Below, piece after piece: positions 1-7,575 of a DNA stretch of 38,512 nucleotides. The notes under the pieces were generated by a model, which made no database searches, was not told the DNA's origin, and saw nothing but the letters and a program-made list of their open reading frames with translations. Position 1 is the first letter of the stretch, and every line of letters starts with the position of its first letter. This DNA comes from Bacillus fungorum (GTDB taxonomy: Bacteria > Bacillota > Bacilli > Bacillales > Bacillaceae_G). Location: assembly GCF_002746455.1 (NCBI RefSeq), contig NZ_NWUW01000036.1, positions 1 to 38,512 on the forward strand. Reading direction: 5' to 3'. The position numbers were made by a program, and so were the translations under genes.

Positions 1-1
1 A

Positions 2-91
2 TATATAGATTATTATAATACGAAACGGATTAAGGCAAAATTAAAAATGAGCCCGGTACAATACCGGACTCACTTTTATCAAGCTGCCTAA
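2..91 (+). CDS. IS3-family transposase OrfB, C-terminal end (partial)
   Basis: The frame starting at base 2 is open to the TAA at 89-91 and reads YIDYYNTKRIKAKLK, then MSPVQYRTHFYQAA. The pattern YNxKRIKAKLKxxSPVQYR is the characteristic end of IS150-group transposases, just after the last catalytic Glu of the DDE integrase core, which lies outside the window. About 29 residues are visible. The stop codon is about 12 bases before the terminal inverted repeat, as expected for the right end. Whether the whole transposase is intact cannot be seen. Confidence 0.85.
   Translation, partial: YIDYYNTKRIKAKLKMSPVQYRTHFYQAA
49..71. terminator. Hairpin inside the transposase 3' end
   Basis: GAGCCCGGTA and TACCGGACTC form a 10-bp stem (one G-U on one strand) around a CAA loop. 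Short T runs follow on both sides. It may end IS transcription or block read-through at the element boundary. It overlaps the last transposase codons. Confidence 0.5.
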
Positions 92-222
92 TGAAATAAC
101 CGTGTCTAACTTTTAGGGGTCACTTCAGAATTTTTTTCAAACATGCTCTTTTATAATTTATTTATATACTAGTAATTAGATTATACTTTAGCACTAATTA
201 ACAAAAAATTTCTCTTCAACTT

Positions 223-864
223 TTACAAATTTTGAAATTGAATCTTTATATTCCCCTTACTTAATCCCCCATGGCAACAAACTACAGATTCAATATCTAG
301 ATTTAAATACTTCATCAAAGACTGCTGTGCTTCCATAATATTTAAAGTTGTTGGGGCATGAACTCCTCCTAACACTCCATTTACACTATACATCGAGTCT
401 CCAGCGACAAGAATTTTACTTTTTTTCAAATATAAACCAATATGGCCTAGAGTATGAAGAATTAGTATTCCACCGCAATACGGAAGTTCTTGCCCGTCAA
501 TCACAGTGTCACTCACTTTTCCTTTTGGTGGATTCTCTACATGTACATCTTTCAATAAAGGTAAATCTCCCTCAATATATCGCTTATCTAACTCGTGCGC
601 ATAAACTTTAGTATCACTTACACCATTCTCCAATAAATCAGGAAGGCTACCTATATGATCTATATCCTGGTGTGTCAAAATCACAACTTTTAGCTGATCA
701 AAAGATACCCCAACTCTCTCCATCTCTACTTGTATATCTTCAAATTGTCCAGGGAAACCAGTATCTATTAAAACTGCCATTTCATCATCCCATAAAAGAA
801 TTGGGTGAATTATAAATTCTTGAAACTCAAGTTGTAACATTTCTACCCCTTTAGCAATCTCCAT
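223..864 (-). CDS. MBL-fold metallo-hydrolase
   Basis: A 213-residue protein of the metallo-beta-lactamase superfamily, probably a cytoplasmic Zn-dependent hydrolase of unknown substrate. Metal-ligand motifs in order are THQDIDHIG at residues 64-72 (the HxHxDH motif with Asp as third residue, a common Firmicute variant), HTLGH at 137-141, AGDS at 155-158 with Asp156, and CCHGG with His198. The usual HTPGHTPGH repeat is shortened to HTLGH, which may affect a Zn ligand. The start at 864 is supported by AAAGGAG seven to eight bases upstream; an ATG at 840 lacks such a site. The gene ends about 95 bases from the IS end and is followed leftward by a monocistronic-looking gap. Family is certain, substrate unknown. 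Confidence 0.85.
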   Translation of the reverse strand: MEIAKGVEMLQLEFQEFIIHPILLWDDEMAVLIDTGFPGQFEDIQVEMERVGVSFDQLKVVILTHQDIDHIGSLPDLLENGVSDTKVYAHELDKRYIEGDLPLLKDVHVENPPKGKVSDTVIDGQELPYCGGILILHTLGHIGLYLKKSKILVAGDSMYSVNGVLGGVHAPTTLNIMEAQQSLMKYLNLDIESVVCCHGGLSKGNIKIQFQNL

Positions 865-930
865 ACAGCAACTCTCCTTTATACTGAAGTTTGAAAATAT
901 GTACGAGTAAACTGAAAATATAAAGCGCCG

Positions 931-1338
931 CTATCTCATAATATGTTTTGTCATTCCAACAGAGAATGCCTCAAACCCTATAGATTCATAATAAGATTGC
1001 AATTTTTCCACACACATAAGTTGTGGGATAACCTTGTTTTGTTCACAATGATGGATTAATCGTTTCACTATTTCTTTTCCAATGCCAATGTACTGATACT
1101 CCGGCATTACACATACACCGCAAATAACGCCCGTTATTACACCATCTGATATAACACGCCCCATACCAATTAATTGTTGCTCTTTAAATGCATATATTAC
1201 ATACCAACTTTGTTTACACATTTGTTCTAATTCATTAACCGTTAATTTAAGAGAATTCCATCCTAAAGATTCGTATAAAGCTAATAATTCATTAAAATTT
1301 GTAGGATGTTCACTTGTGTAGTGTATATTATTTTCCAT
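931..1338 (-). CDS. GNAT-family N-acetyltransferase
   Basis: A compact 135-residue protein with the GNAT fold pattern. The stretch VCVMPEYQYIGIGKEIVKRLI holds motif A, whose Q-Y-I-G-I-G turn binds the acetyl-CoA pyrophosphate, preceded by a beta strand ending in V-C-V-M-P. The C-terminal part (YYESIGFEAF) is the usual motif B, Y-x-x-x-G-F. The acceptor amine cannot be predicted. AGGGAG lies upstream of the ATG at a normal distance. It is co-oriented with the MBL hydrolase, with a 66-bp gap, so the two could share a transcript. Confidence 0.88.
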   Translation of the reverse strand: MENNIHYTSEHPTNFNELLALYESLGWNSLKLTVNELEQMCKQSWYVIYAFKEQQLIGMGRVISDGVITGVICGVCVMPEYQYIGIGKEIVKRLIHHCEQNKVIPQLMCVEKLQSYYESIGFEAFSVGMTKHIMR

Positions 1339-1466
1339 GTAAATACTCCCTATTCTATAGTTTGTTAATGTTCCAGAAAATTCCCCTTATAAAAATTGCG
1401 ATTGACGTGAAAATAACTAGAACAAACTTCAATAAGAAAGATAGAATTCCTTCTCAACATAAAATA

Positions 1467-1500
1467 AAAAGAAGTTATCTCACTTGAGGTAACTTCTTTT
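1467..1500 (-). terminator. Rho-independent terminator of the small ORF at 1523-1594
   Basis: AAAAGAAGTTACCT pairs with AGATAACTTCTTTT around a six-base loop, one G-U pair. On the minus strand the stem is followed by TTTTTATTTTAT. It sits about 23 bases after the stop of the small ORF. Confidence 0.8.
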
Positions 1501-1522
1501 ATATAAGACTCTCATTATATTA

Positions 1523-1594
1523 TCAACCAAATATTATACAACTACATACAATAAGCACAAACAGAACTAATAAACCATTTGAGAAATAACCCAT
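1523..1594 (-). CDS. 23-residue hydrophobic small protein (YjcZ/SscA-like)
   Basis: ATG at 1594, then 22 codons and a TGA at 1523-1525. The peptide begins MGYFSNGLLVLFVLIV and ends CSCIIFG: a polar Gly-Tyr N-terminus followed by one membrane-spanning hydrophobic stretch with two Cys. This layout resembles the tiny YjcZ/SscA sporulation proteins of Bacillus (MGYGG... plus hydrophobic tail), though the Gly-rich start is reduced here. An AAAGGGG ribosome binding site precedes the ATG by about ten bases, and a strong terminator follows the stop, so the unit looks like a real monocistronic gene. Function and family assignment are inference; expression in sporulation is only suggested by the resemblance. 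Confidence 0.6.
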   Translation of the reverse strand: MGYFSNGLLVLFVLIVCSCIIFG

Positions 1595-1912
1595 AGAATA
1601 CTACCCCTTTATTAAATTATGTAAAAGATTTTATCATAAAATAATTTACAACATAATAACTGAAAAAGACATTGGATTCATTAGTTACGTATATTTAGTA
1701 ATATTTTAATTTCTAGTCATATTCTCCTTGATTTTAATCGTTCTAGAAACTAAAAAGAATTCCCTTCTCCTTTTCATCCCTCACCTAAAAGTCATTACTA
1801 GACGTTCCTATTCTATAGAAAATTACATGTTTATAAATTCAAAAAGATAAATATGTGATAAAATAGATTCAACAACTCTACACTTTACTTTCAACAATAA
1901 GGAGACCTGCTT
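1595..1912. other. Intergenic gap between divergent genes
   Basis: Very AT-rich DNA between the small minus-strand ORF and the plus-strand PH-like gene. It should hold both promoters, but no clear -35/-10 pair stands out. No further ORF with a ribosome binding site was seen. Confidence 0.4.
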
Positions 1913-2269
1913 ATGAAGGCGAATCTAAGTACAATAAAAGAATACTTAAACAGTGAGGAAGATATTCTTTCTACACTCTACTGCGTAATAAATTTTGGTT
2001 ATATGAGCAGATCTGGTATTTTAGCTGCTACAAATAAAAAATTATTGTTCTGCTCTGATGCAATGTTTGGAAAAGGACTGAAATGGGAATTCGAATACAC
2101 TGAAATAGAAGATTTCAGTCATACGGATGGAGTTGTATTAGAGATGTCTGCGATCCCCTTTATCAAAAAAATAACCATGAACCATGGAGACGATTTTATT
2201 GTATTTGACAATTTTTCAAGCCCTCAAAACGTACAATCCTTTTTTGATTTGGTTCAATCCAAACAATAA
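1913..2269 (+). CDS. PH-domain-like protein (YokE-like bacterial PH fold)
   Basis: A 118-residue soluble protein. The arrangement ILAATNKKLLFCSDAMFG, then WEFEYTEIEDFSHTDG, then VVLEMSAIPF, then a D-F-I-V-F-D strand, and a C-terminal helix (PQNVQSFFDLVQS) matches bacterial PH domains of the YokE/bPH_3 kind, in which seven strands are capped by one helix. No signal peptide or membrane segment is present. Function is unknown; such domains are often accessory or ligand-binding. The start has AAGGAG eight bases upstream. The gene stands alone, followed by a long inverted repeat. Confidence 0.7.
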   Translation: MKANLSTIKEYLNSEEDILSTLYCVINFGYMSRSGILAATNKKLLFCSDAMFGKGLKWEFEYTEIEDFSHTDGVVLEMSAIPFIKKITMNHGDDFIVFDNFSSPQNVQSFFDLVQSKQ

Positions 2270-2332
2270 TCCTATCGATGCACATATTCTTACATATATC
2301 ATATTCCTTGGCACGGTAAAGCATATAGAAAC

Positions 2333-2368
2333 GTACAAAGAAGGTTGCATTTGCAACCCTCTTTGTAC
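2333..2368. repeat. 17-bp near-perfect inverted repeat (possible terminator)
   Basis: GTACAAAGAAGGTTGCA is mirrored by TGCAACCCTCTTTGTAC with one mismatch and two bases between the arms. It lies between convergent genes, so termination is the likely role, but neither side carries a good T tract. Confidence 0.5.
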
Positions 2369-2424
2369 ATACCACAGGGTAAATTAATATTATTTAATTT
2401 TTATAATCAAATAAAAGAACCATT

Positions 2425-2910
2425 TTACACTACTTTTACAGCTTTATTCTGCAAAACAAACTTTCCAAATAAAAAACGCACAAGCGGCCCCATAATAATT
2501 AATTGCAATGGATACGCCATCATAAAGTTTTTAATAAAAATTGAGAAATACATTGAAACGAATGAATCACCATGTAGTCCATTATGTATATACATCATAG
2601 CCATACCGAAAAATGACATAAAGAACACCATTCCGATTACCATAGTTGTCGCCATCGCAACTATAATATTTATTTTCTTCGATTTATCAAACGGTAACAT
2701 GAATACAATTTTTTTCGCACAAGGTCCAACAATACATATTTCAATTAATAGTGCAATAATGAATCCAATTAATAGTTCTAATGCAATCTCCTTAATATGA
2801 ATTGGCCCTCCTGCCTCGTTCAGTAATAAGTTATAAAACGTCATTACGATAACCATCCCAAGGCACATCATCATGCCAAATTGGAGGGTTTCCTTTCTTG
2901 TTGTTGGCAA
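2425..2910 (-). CDS. DUF2798 membrane protein
   Basis: A 161-residue integral membrane protein made of two related halves, each with two hydrophobic segments. The first half ends IVGPCAKKIV and the second IMGPLVRFLFGKF; this G-P plus basic-residue signature and the duplicated layout are typical of the DUF2798 family. Function is unknown. The start is TTG at 2910: an in-frame TGA lies just upstream, and AAAGGA precedes the TTG by about nine bases. The two ATGs nearby (2917, 2920) are out of frame. It is divergent from the DUF2441 gene, with a 200-bp control region between. Confidence 0.8.
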   Translation of the reverse strand: MPTTRKETLQFGMMMCLGMVIVMTFYNLLLNEAGGPIHIKEIALELLIGFIIALLIEICIVGPCAKKIVFMLPFDKSKKINIIVAMATTMVIGMVFFMSFFGMAMMYIHNGLHGDSFVSMYFSIFIKNFMMAYPLQLIIMGPLVRFLFGKFVLQNKAVKVV

Positions 2911-2993
2911 AATTCATCATCCTTTCTCTTTGAGTCTTTGTCATTATATCGATATTGGAAACCCCTTCGTAAGTGAACATTTTGTGAACAAAT

Positions 2994-3007
2994 TTAAAAC
3001 GTTTTCA
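2994..3007. promoter_or_regulatory. cre-like palindrome (possible CcpA site)
   Basis: TTAAAACGTTTTCA differs from the catabolite-responsive element TGAAAGCGTTTTCA at two places and keeps the central CG. It lies between the divergent DUF2798 and DUF2441 genes. A direct repeat of GTGAACA (2973-2979 and 2984-2990, 11-bp spacing) sits beside it. Regulation by CcpA is a guess. Confidence 0.25.
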
Positions 3008-3113
3008 TATATTTTCTATACTTTCAACTCAAATCCTCATTTTTACTTGTAAAGGTTTTATATATTTCAATGTTGAATTACTAAATTTAAACATTACTAT
3101 TAGGAGGAGAACC

Positions 3114-3716
3114 ATGAATGAACAAGAATTTTACGCATATCACATCGTGACAAATAAAAAAATGAATATCGGACAAATCATTCATTTCGATAAAAATCAA
3201 ACGAATACCTTATTCCACTTCTTTTTTGAAAGAGAACATTTGAATTCTAGTGGTGAAGATTCTATACAAATTTTAAAAGAACATTATACAAATGAAGAAT
3301 TACATATAAAGAATGAAAATGCTAAAGTAGTTATGAATTACATGGATCAAACAATTAGAGCGGTTAGAGAAACGATTGTCGAAATGATAAGACTACAAGA
3401 ATTCCCTGAATACCCTTCAAGATTATCTTGCTTATATGCTGCAAAGAGCTATGAAGATACTTTAAAATGGAAAGCATTATTTGATTCTTACAATCGAGAA
3501 GTTTTGCAGATTGTTAAACTACGAGTAATCGGAAGTTCTTTTGAAGGTGACGGGAACCTTTTACCAAAAGAAGGTGGTATTCCTTTTTCTCAAAAAATTG
3601 AACAAGCTAGAGAATATTGGAAAGGAAATGTGAATAACGAACTCCCTGAGTTACTCATTAATGGCGAAATTGAAGTGGTGGAAATTATTGATGACTTTTC
3701 CTCAATTCATGTTTAA
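3114..3716 (+). CDS. DUF2441 family protein
   Basis: A 200-residue soluble protein matching DUF2441, with the family features YAYHIV near the N-terminus, GQIIHFDKNQ, and the central FPEYPSRLSCLYAAKSYEDT before a Trp. The family has no established activity. The arrangement of an N-terminal His (H10), a central SRLSCLY strand and a C-terminal ...GEIEVVEI strand is reminiscent of ADP-ribosyltransferase-like folds, but this is inference only. A very strong AGGAGGAG ribosome binding site lies seven bases before the ATG. It is 33 bases upstream of the nucleoside hydrolase on the same strand with no terminator between, so they probably share a transcript. Confidence 0.7.
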   Translation: MNEQEFYAYHIVTNKKMNIGQIIHFDKNQTNTLFHFFFEREHLNSSGEDSIQILKEHYTNEELHIKNENAKVVMNYMDQTIRAVRETIVEMIRLQEFPEYPSRLSCLYAAKSYEDTLKWKALFDSYNREVLQIVKLRVIGSSFEGDGNLLPKEGGIPFSQKIEQAREYWKGNVNNELPELLINGEIEVVEIIDDFSSIHV

Positions 3717-3749
3717 TTTCTAACTAAATCAAATAGGATGGAGATTACA

Positions 3750-4691
3750 ATGATTAAAAAAGTGTACTTCAATCATGATGGTGGTGTAGATGATTTAATT
3801 TCACTATTTTTATTACTTCAGATGGATAATGTCAAACTTACAGGTGTTTCAGTTATCCCTGCAGATTGCTATTTGGAACCAGCAATGTCTGCAAGTCGCA
3901 AAATTATGGATCGCTTCAGCAAAGAATATATTGAAGTAGCCGCATCAAATTCCCGTGCGAAAAATCCATTTCCAAAAGACTGGCGGATGCATGCATTTTA
4001 TGTAGATGCTTTACCAATTTTAAATGAGTCTGGAAAAGTTGTAACACCTGTAGCAGCAAAGCCTGCACATCATCATTTAATAGAAACGCTTCTACAAACT
4101 GAAGGAAAAACAACTTTATTATTTACTGGGCCCCTAACTGATCTTGCTCGTGCATTATATGAAGCTCCCATAATCGAAGATAAAATTGAACGTCTCGTTT
4201 GGATGGGTGGTACATTTCTTACCGCAGGCAATGTACATGAACCAGAGCATGATGGAACAGCTGAGTGGAATTCGTTTTGGGACCCTGAAGCAGTAGCTCG
4301 TGTATGGGAGGCAAAAATTGAAATCGACTTAGTGACACTAGAAAGTACAAATCAAGTTCCGTTAACTATAGACATTCGCGAACAGTGGGCAAAAGAGAGA
4401 AAGTATCTTGGTGTAGATTTCCTTGGCCAATGCTATGCAATGGTTCCCCCTCTCGTTCACTTTTCAACGAACTCTACTTACTACTTGTGGGATGTACTTA
4501 CAACTGCGCTTGTCGGAAACACTAACCTCGCAAAAACTCAAACAATTAATAGTATCGTTCATACGTATGGACCAAGCCAGGGGCGGACAGTGAAATTTGA
4601 TGGTGGGCGACCTGTAAATGTAGTATATGATGTAAACCACAATGAGTTTTTCGACTATATAACTGGGTTAGCAAAGAAAGTCTCTAATTAA
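3750..4691 (+). CDS. Nucleoside hydrolase (inosine/uridine-preferring type)
   Basis: A 313-residue ribonucleoside N-ribohydrolase that would cleave the N-glycosidic bond of nucleosides to base plus ribose in purine/pyrimidine salvage. The Ca-binding N-terminus reads NHDGGVDDLIS (Asp10, Asp14, Asp15), a variant of the DTDPGxDD motif. TLLFTGPLTDLARAL and MGGTFLTAGN are family motifs, and GTAEWNSFWDPEAV is the second active-site region (usually AEFNxxxDPEAA). ATG at 3750 is preferred because AGGATGGAG precedes it at a normal distance; the in-frame ATG at 3738 overlaps that site. A terminator follows at 4780. Substrate preference cannot be told. Confidence 0.87.
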   Translation: MIKKVYFNHDGGVDDLISLFLLLQMDNVKLTGVSVIPADCYLEPAMSASRKIMDRFSKEYIEVAASNSRAKNPFPKDWRMHAFYVDALPILNESGKVVTPVAAKPAHHHLIETLLQTEGKTTLLFTGPLTDLARALYEAPIIEDKIERLVWMGGTFLTAGNVHEPEHDGTAEWNSFWDPEAVARVWEAKIEIDLVTLESTNQVPLTIDIREQWAKERKYLGVDFLGQCYAMVPPLVHFSTNSTYYLWDVLTTALVGNTNLAKTQTINSIVHTYGPSQGRTVKFDGGRPVNVVYDVNHNEFFDYITGLAKKVSN

Positions 4692-4779
4692 AAGCCTATC
4701 TATATGAAAAACCCAAAAATGATATAGCTTCAGATGGTACGCAGTAAAAATAATTAGAAATTGGTTGGAACTTAATATT

Positions 4780-4820
4780 AAAAAGAGTATTGAAAGTTAA
4801 TTCAATACTCTTTTTGTGTA
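4780..4820 (+). terminator. Terminator after the nucleoside hydrolase
   Basis: AAAAAGAGTATTGAA and TTCAATACTCTTTTT make a perfect 15-bp stem with a six-base loop and end in a T run. Confidence 0.85.
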
Positions 4821-5004
4821 GTTTAATGTTATCTGATTAAAGTTGCGTTTTATAGATTCACCATTTCATATCTCCACTTAAATTTAATATATAAATTATA
4901 ACGAATTATTAGTTTTTTCTCTATAATCAAACACAATTACTTGGACTATTCTAACTTTTCTTTTCGTAAGCTAAAAATAAGTGGAAGAATCGAGGTGTGA
5001 TACT

Positions 5005-5742
5005 ATGGAGCGATTATGGATTCCAATGATTGTTACGTTTTTTTCATTCGGTGGATTACTATTAGGCGGTGCTGTTGGAGTAGCAACACGCCAACTAATT
5101 GAAGAAAAAATGCATCGTTTATATGCATTATGTGGCGGAATTTTGCTTGGGCTTTTATCCCTTGAAATTATTCCTGAAACATTTTCAAGCTATGAAATAA
5201 TTGGGCCTATACTTGGTATAGCTATCGGTATTTTAGTTATGAGCTTATTAGATAACTATTGTCATCATCCAATGATACATAAAAAAGATCAACAAGCATG
5301 GCAAACCTTCCTTTTTCTCTCTTTCGCTATATTTATTCATAATTTGCCGAGTGGATTTGCACTAGGTACAGCTTTTATAAATCATAATGACGCTGCCATC
5401 CCCTTTTTAATAGCAATCGTCGTTCACCATATTCCAGAAGGATTAGCTTTAATTATTCCATTTCTCTTTACAAAGCATAAATATATTTCCTTTTTATTAA
5501 CAACTTTATTACTTTCTCTTATTCTCGGTACTGGTACGATTTTCGGAATTTTAATGGAAGGAAAAGCTCTTCATCTACAAGGGCTCATTATGGGAAGTGC
5601 TATCGGTTCACTTGGCTATGTTACAATTCATGAAATGCTTTGGAAGGCTAAGAAACAGCTCTCTTTCCTTACATTTCTAACGTGGGCTACTAGTGGATTT
5701 TTATTAATAACAGTATTTACACTATTTACTGGTCATCATTAA
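5005..5742 (+). CDS. ZIP-family divalent metal transporter
   Basis: A 245-residue membrane protein with about eight hydrophobic segments. The two conserved metal-binding helices are visible as HNLPSGFALG (His112 to Gly121) and HHIPEGLALI (His141 to Ile150), the TM4/TM5 signature of ZIP transporters, which import Zn, Fe or Mn. The loop after TM3 carries a His pair (CHHPMIH). Start chosen at ATG 5005 because GAGGTG lies seven bases upstream; the longer GTG frame from 4981 has no ribosome binding site. It is a single gene with pyruvate oxidase 83 bases downstream on the same strand. Metal specificity is not readable. Confidence 0.85.
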   Translation: MERLWIPMIVTFFSFGGLLLGGAVGVATRQLIEEKMHRLYALCGGILLGLLSLEIIPETFSSYEIIGPILGIAIGILVMSLLDNYCHHPMIHKKDQQAWQTFLFLSFAIFIHNLPSGFALGTAFINHNDAAIPFLIAIVVHHIPEGLALIIPFLFTKHKYISFLLTTLLLSLILGTGTIFGILMEGKALHLQGLIMGSAIGSLGYVTIHEMLWKAKKQLSFLTFLTWATSGFLLITVFTLFTGHH

Positions 5743-5802
5743 AACTAATATATTTTATCATTTGTATATTTTTCCTCTTTCTCCAAAACATAATGTTATC
5801 TA

Positions 5803-5818
5803 CCTCCTTATAAGGAGG
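5803..5818 (+). promoter_or_regulatory. Palindrome containing the ribosome binding site of the pyruvate oxidase gene
   Basis: CCTCCTTATAAGGAGG is a perfect 16-bp palindrome whose right arm is the Shine-Dalgarno sequence, seven bases before the ATG. In the mRNA a CCTCC/GGAGG stem with a six-base loop would hide the ribosome binding site. Whether it folds in vivo is unknown. Confidence 0.45.
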
Positions 5819-5825
5819 AACAATT

Positions 5826-7526
5826 ATGTTTGGGAAAACAGCCGGTGAAGCATTAGTGGATTTATTAATTGACTGGGGAGTAGAACACATATACGGAATG
5901 CCTGGAGATTCTATCAATTCTATCATTGAAGCTTTAAGAAAAAAACAAGATAAAATTAAATTCATTCAAGTTCGCCATGAAGAAGCTGGTGCATTAGCAG
6001 CGGCTGCCTATGCGAAATTAACAGGAAAACTCGGCGTTTGTATGGCAATTGCAGGACCGGGTGCTATTCATTTATTAAATGGTTTATATGATGCGAAACT
6101 CGATAAGGCTCCTGTCCTAGCAATTTCAGGTCAAGTAGAAACAGATCTACTCGGGACGGATTTTTTCCAAGAAGTAAACTTGGAAAGATTGTTCGATGAT
6201 GTTGCTGTATATAACCAGCGCATTATGTCAGCAGAACAACTACCAGCTGTCGTGAATCAAGCAATTCGAATGGCTTATACGAAAAAAGGTGTATCTGTTC
6301 TTACGATTCCAGATGATGTCCCGAAATTCGAAGTGAAAAATGGTGCCCGTGTTACAAATACTTCTTTTACTTTGCCTGAGTTATTTCCACAAAAGGAAGA
6401 TTTAGATGCAGCGAAACTCGCAATAAATGAAGCGAAAAAGCCTGTGATTTTAGCTGGAAAAGGAACAAAACATGCGAGAGAATCTTTACTTGCATTGGCA
6501 GCACATATTGGTGCTCCAATCGTACTTACATTACCAGCTAAAGGCATTATTCCTGATGAGCACCCTCTTTGTATTGGTGGATTAGGGTTAATCGGAACGA
6601 AACCTTCTTATGAAGCAATGAAACATGCGGATACTTTAATTATGGTTGGTACTTCTTATCCGTTCACTGGTTTCTTACCTGAAAAAGCAAAAACAATCCA
6701 TATCGATACAGATCCTGCCCAAATCGGAAAACGTTATGCCACAGATATAGGTTTAGCCGGTGATGCTGATAAAACATTACAATGGTTAATTGAAAATGTA
6801 GAAAAACACACAGACCATTCCTTCTTAGAGCATCATCAAGAAATGATGAAGAAATGGGAAGAAAAATTACACAATCAAGAAGAAGATTCTTCTACTCCAA
6901 TTAAACCACAACGCGTTATGCATGCACTGCAGCAAGTAGCACATGATGACGCAATTCTATCAGTCGATGTCGGAAATGTAACAGTATGGACTGCAAGGCA
7001 CTTCCGTATGACAAACCAGCAATTTATCATTTCTAGCTGGCTCGCAACACTTGGTTGCGGTTTACCTGGTGCTCTTGCTGGAAAAATTGCTTTTCCGGAT
7101 AAACAAGTATTCGCAGTTTGTGGTGACGGTGGTTTTGGAATGACAATGAACGACTTCGTAACAGCTGTTAAATATAAACTACCAATCGTTGTCGTCATAT
7201 TAAACAATAATAAAATTGCGATGATTAAATTCGAGCAAGAAGTCATGGGTAATATCGAATTCGAAACAGACTTAACGAACCCTGATTTTGCAAAATATGC
7301 AGAGGCGTGTGGAGGTATTGGATACCGTGTTGAGAATTTAGATGAACTACTTCCCGCTTTCGAAAATGCAGTAAAACAAAATAAACCGTGTATTATTGAT
7401 GTAGTTGTAGATGCTAACGAAGCACCAATGCCAGCAAAAATCACATTTGGTCAAGCCGCTGGTTATACGAAGCATATGATAAAAGAATTATTTGAAGAAG
7501 GTAAAATTGATTTACCTCCACTTTAA
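5826..7526 (+). CDS. ydaP: Thiamine-diphosphate pyruvate oxidase (YdaP/PoxB type)
   Basis: A 566-residue ThDP enzyme of the pyruvate oxidase/acetolactate synthase family, close in length and order to Bacillus YdaP. The N-terminal pyrimidine-binding domain has the catalytic Glu52 in RHEEAGALAAA and IAGPGAIHLLNGL. The middle domain (about 185-330) would bind FAD. The C-terminal domain holds the ThDP/Mg motif GDG at 433-435 ending in NNN at 460-462. Predicted reaction: oxidative decarboxylation of pyruvate to acetate or acetyl phosphate, membrane-linked as in PoxB. The length suits PoxB rather than acetolactate synthase, and no small subunit is nearby. A perfect TAAGGAGG site precedes the ATG, inside a palindrome. 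Confidence 0.85.
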   Translation: MFGKTAGEALVDLLIDWGVEHIYGMPGDSINSIIEALRKKQDKIKFIQVRHEEAGALAAAAYAKLTGKLGVCMAIAGPGAIHLLNGLYDAKLDKAPVLAISGQVETDLLGTDFFQEVNLERLFDDVAVYNQRIMSAEQLPAVVNQAIRMAYTKKGVSVLTIPDDVPKFEVKNGARVTNTSFTLPELFPQKEDLDAAKLAINEAKKPVILAGKGTKHARESLLALAAHIGAPIVLTLPAKGIIPDEHPLCIGGLGLIGTKPSYEAMKHADTLIMVGTSYPFTGFLPEKAKTIHIDTDPAQIGKRYATDIGLAGDADKTLQWLIENVEKHTDHSFLEHHQEMMKKWEEKLHNQEEDSSTPIKPQRVMHALQQVAHDDAILSVDVGNVTVWTARHFRMTNQQFIISSWLATLGCGLPGALAGKIAFPDKQVFAVCGDGGFGMTMNDFVTAVKYKLPIVVVILNNNKIAMIKFEQEVMGNIEFETDLTNPDFAKYAEACGGIGYRVENLDELLPAFENAVKQNKPCIIDVVVDANEAPMPAKITFGQAAGYTKHMIKELFEEGKIDLPPL

Positions 7527-7534
7527 GCGAAAAA

Positions 7535-7575
7535 AGATAGCTGAAAACAATTTGTCTTCAGCTATCTCTCTTTAT
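7535..7575. terminator. Bidirectional terminator between convergent genes
   Basis: AGATAGCTGAA pairs with TTCAGCTATCT; the stem can extend inward with one mismatch. T-rich sequence follows on the plus strand (TCTCTTTATTTTT) and on the minus strand (CTTTTTTCGC). It serves the pyruvate oxidase gene and the permease gene ending at 7572. Confidence 0.75.

Larger units (their letters stand above)
1..127 (+). mobile_element. Right end of an IS3-family (IS150-like) insertion sequence, cut by the window edge
   Basis: The first 91 bases encode a transposase C-terminus. The terminal inverted repeat then reads outward as TGTCTAACTTTTAGGGGTCA and closes with CTTCA at 123-127. On the other strand this is TGAAGTGACCCCTAAAAGTT followed by AGACA, a typical IS3-family end that starts with TG. 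The rest of the element lies left of the window, so its completeness and target duplication cannot be judged. The boundary at 127 is inferred from the expected CA terminus. Confidence 0.8.

Noticed and set aside
2345..2800. 151-codon plus-strand frame
   Set aside because: It is antisense to the DUF2798 gene, has no ribosome binding site and mirrors the hydrophobic codons of the other strand.
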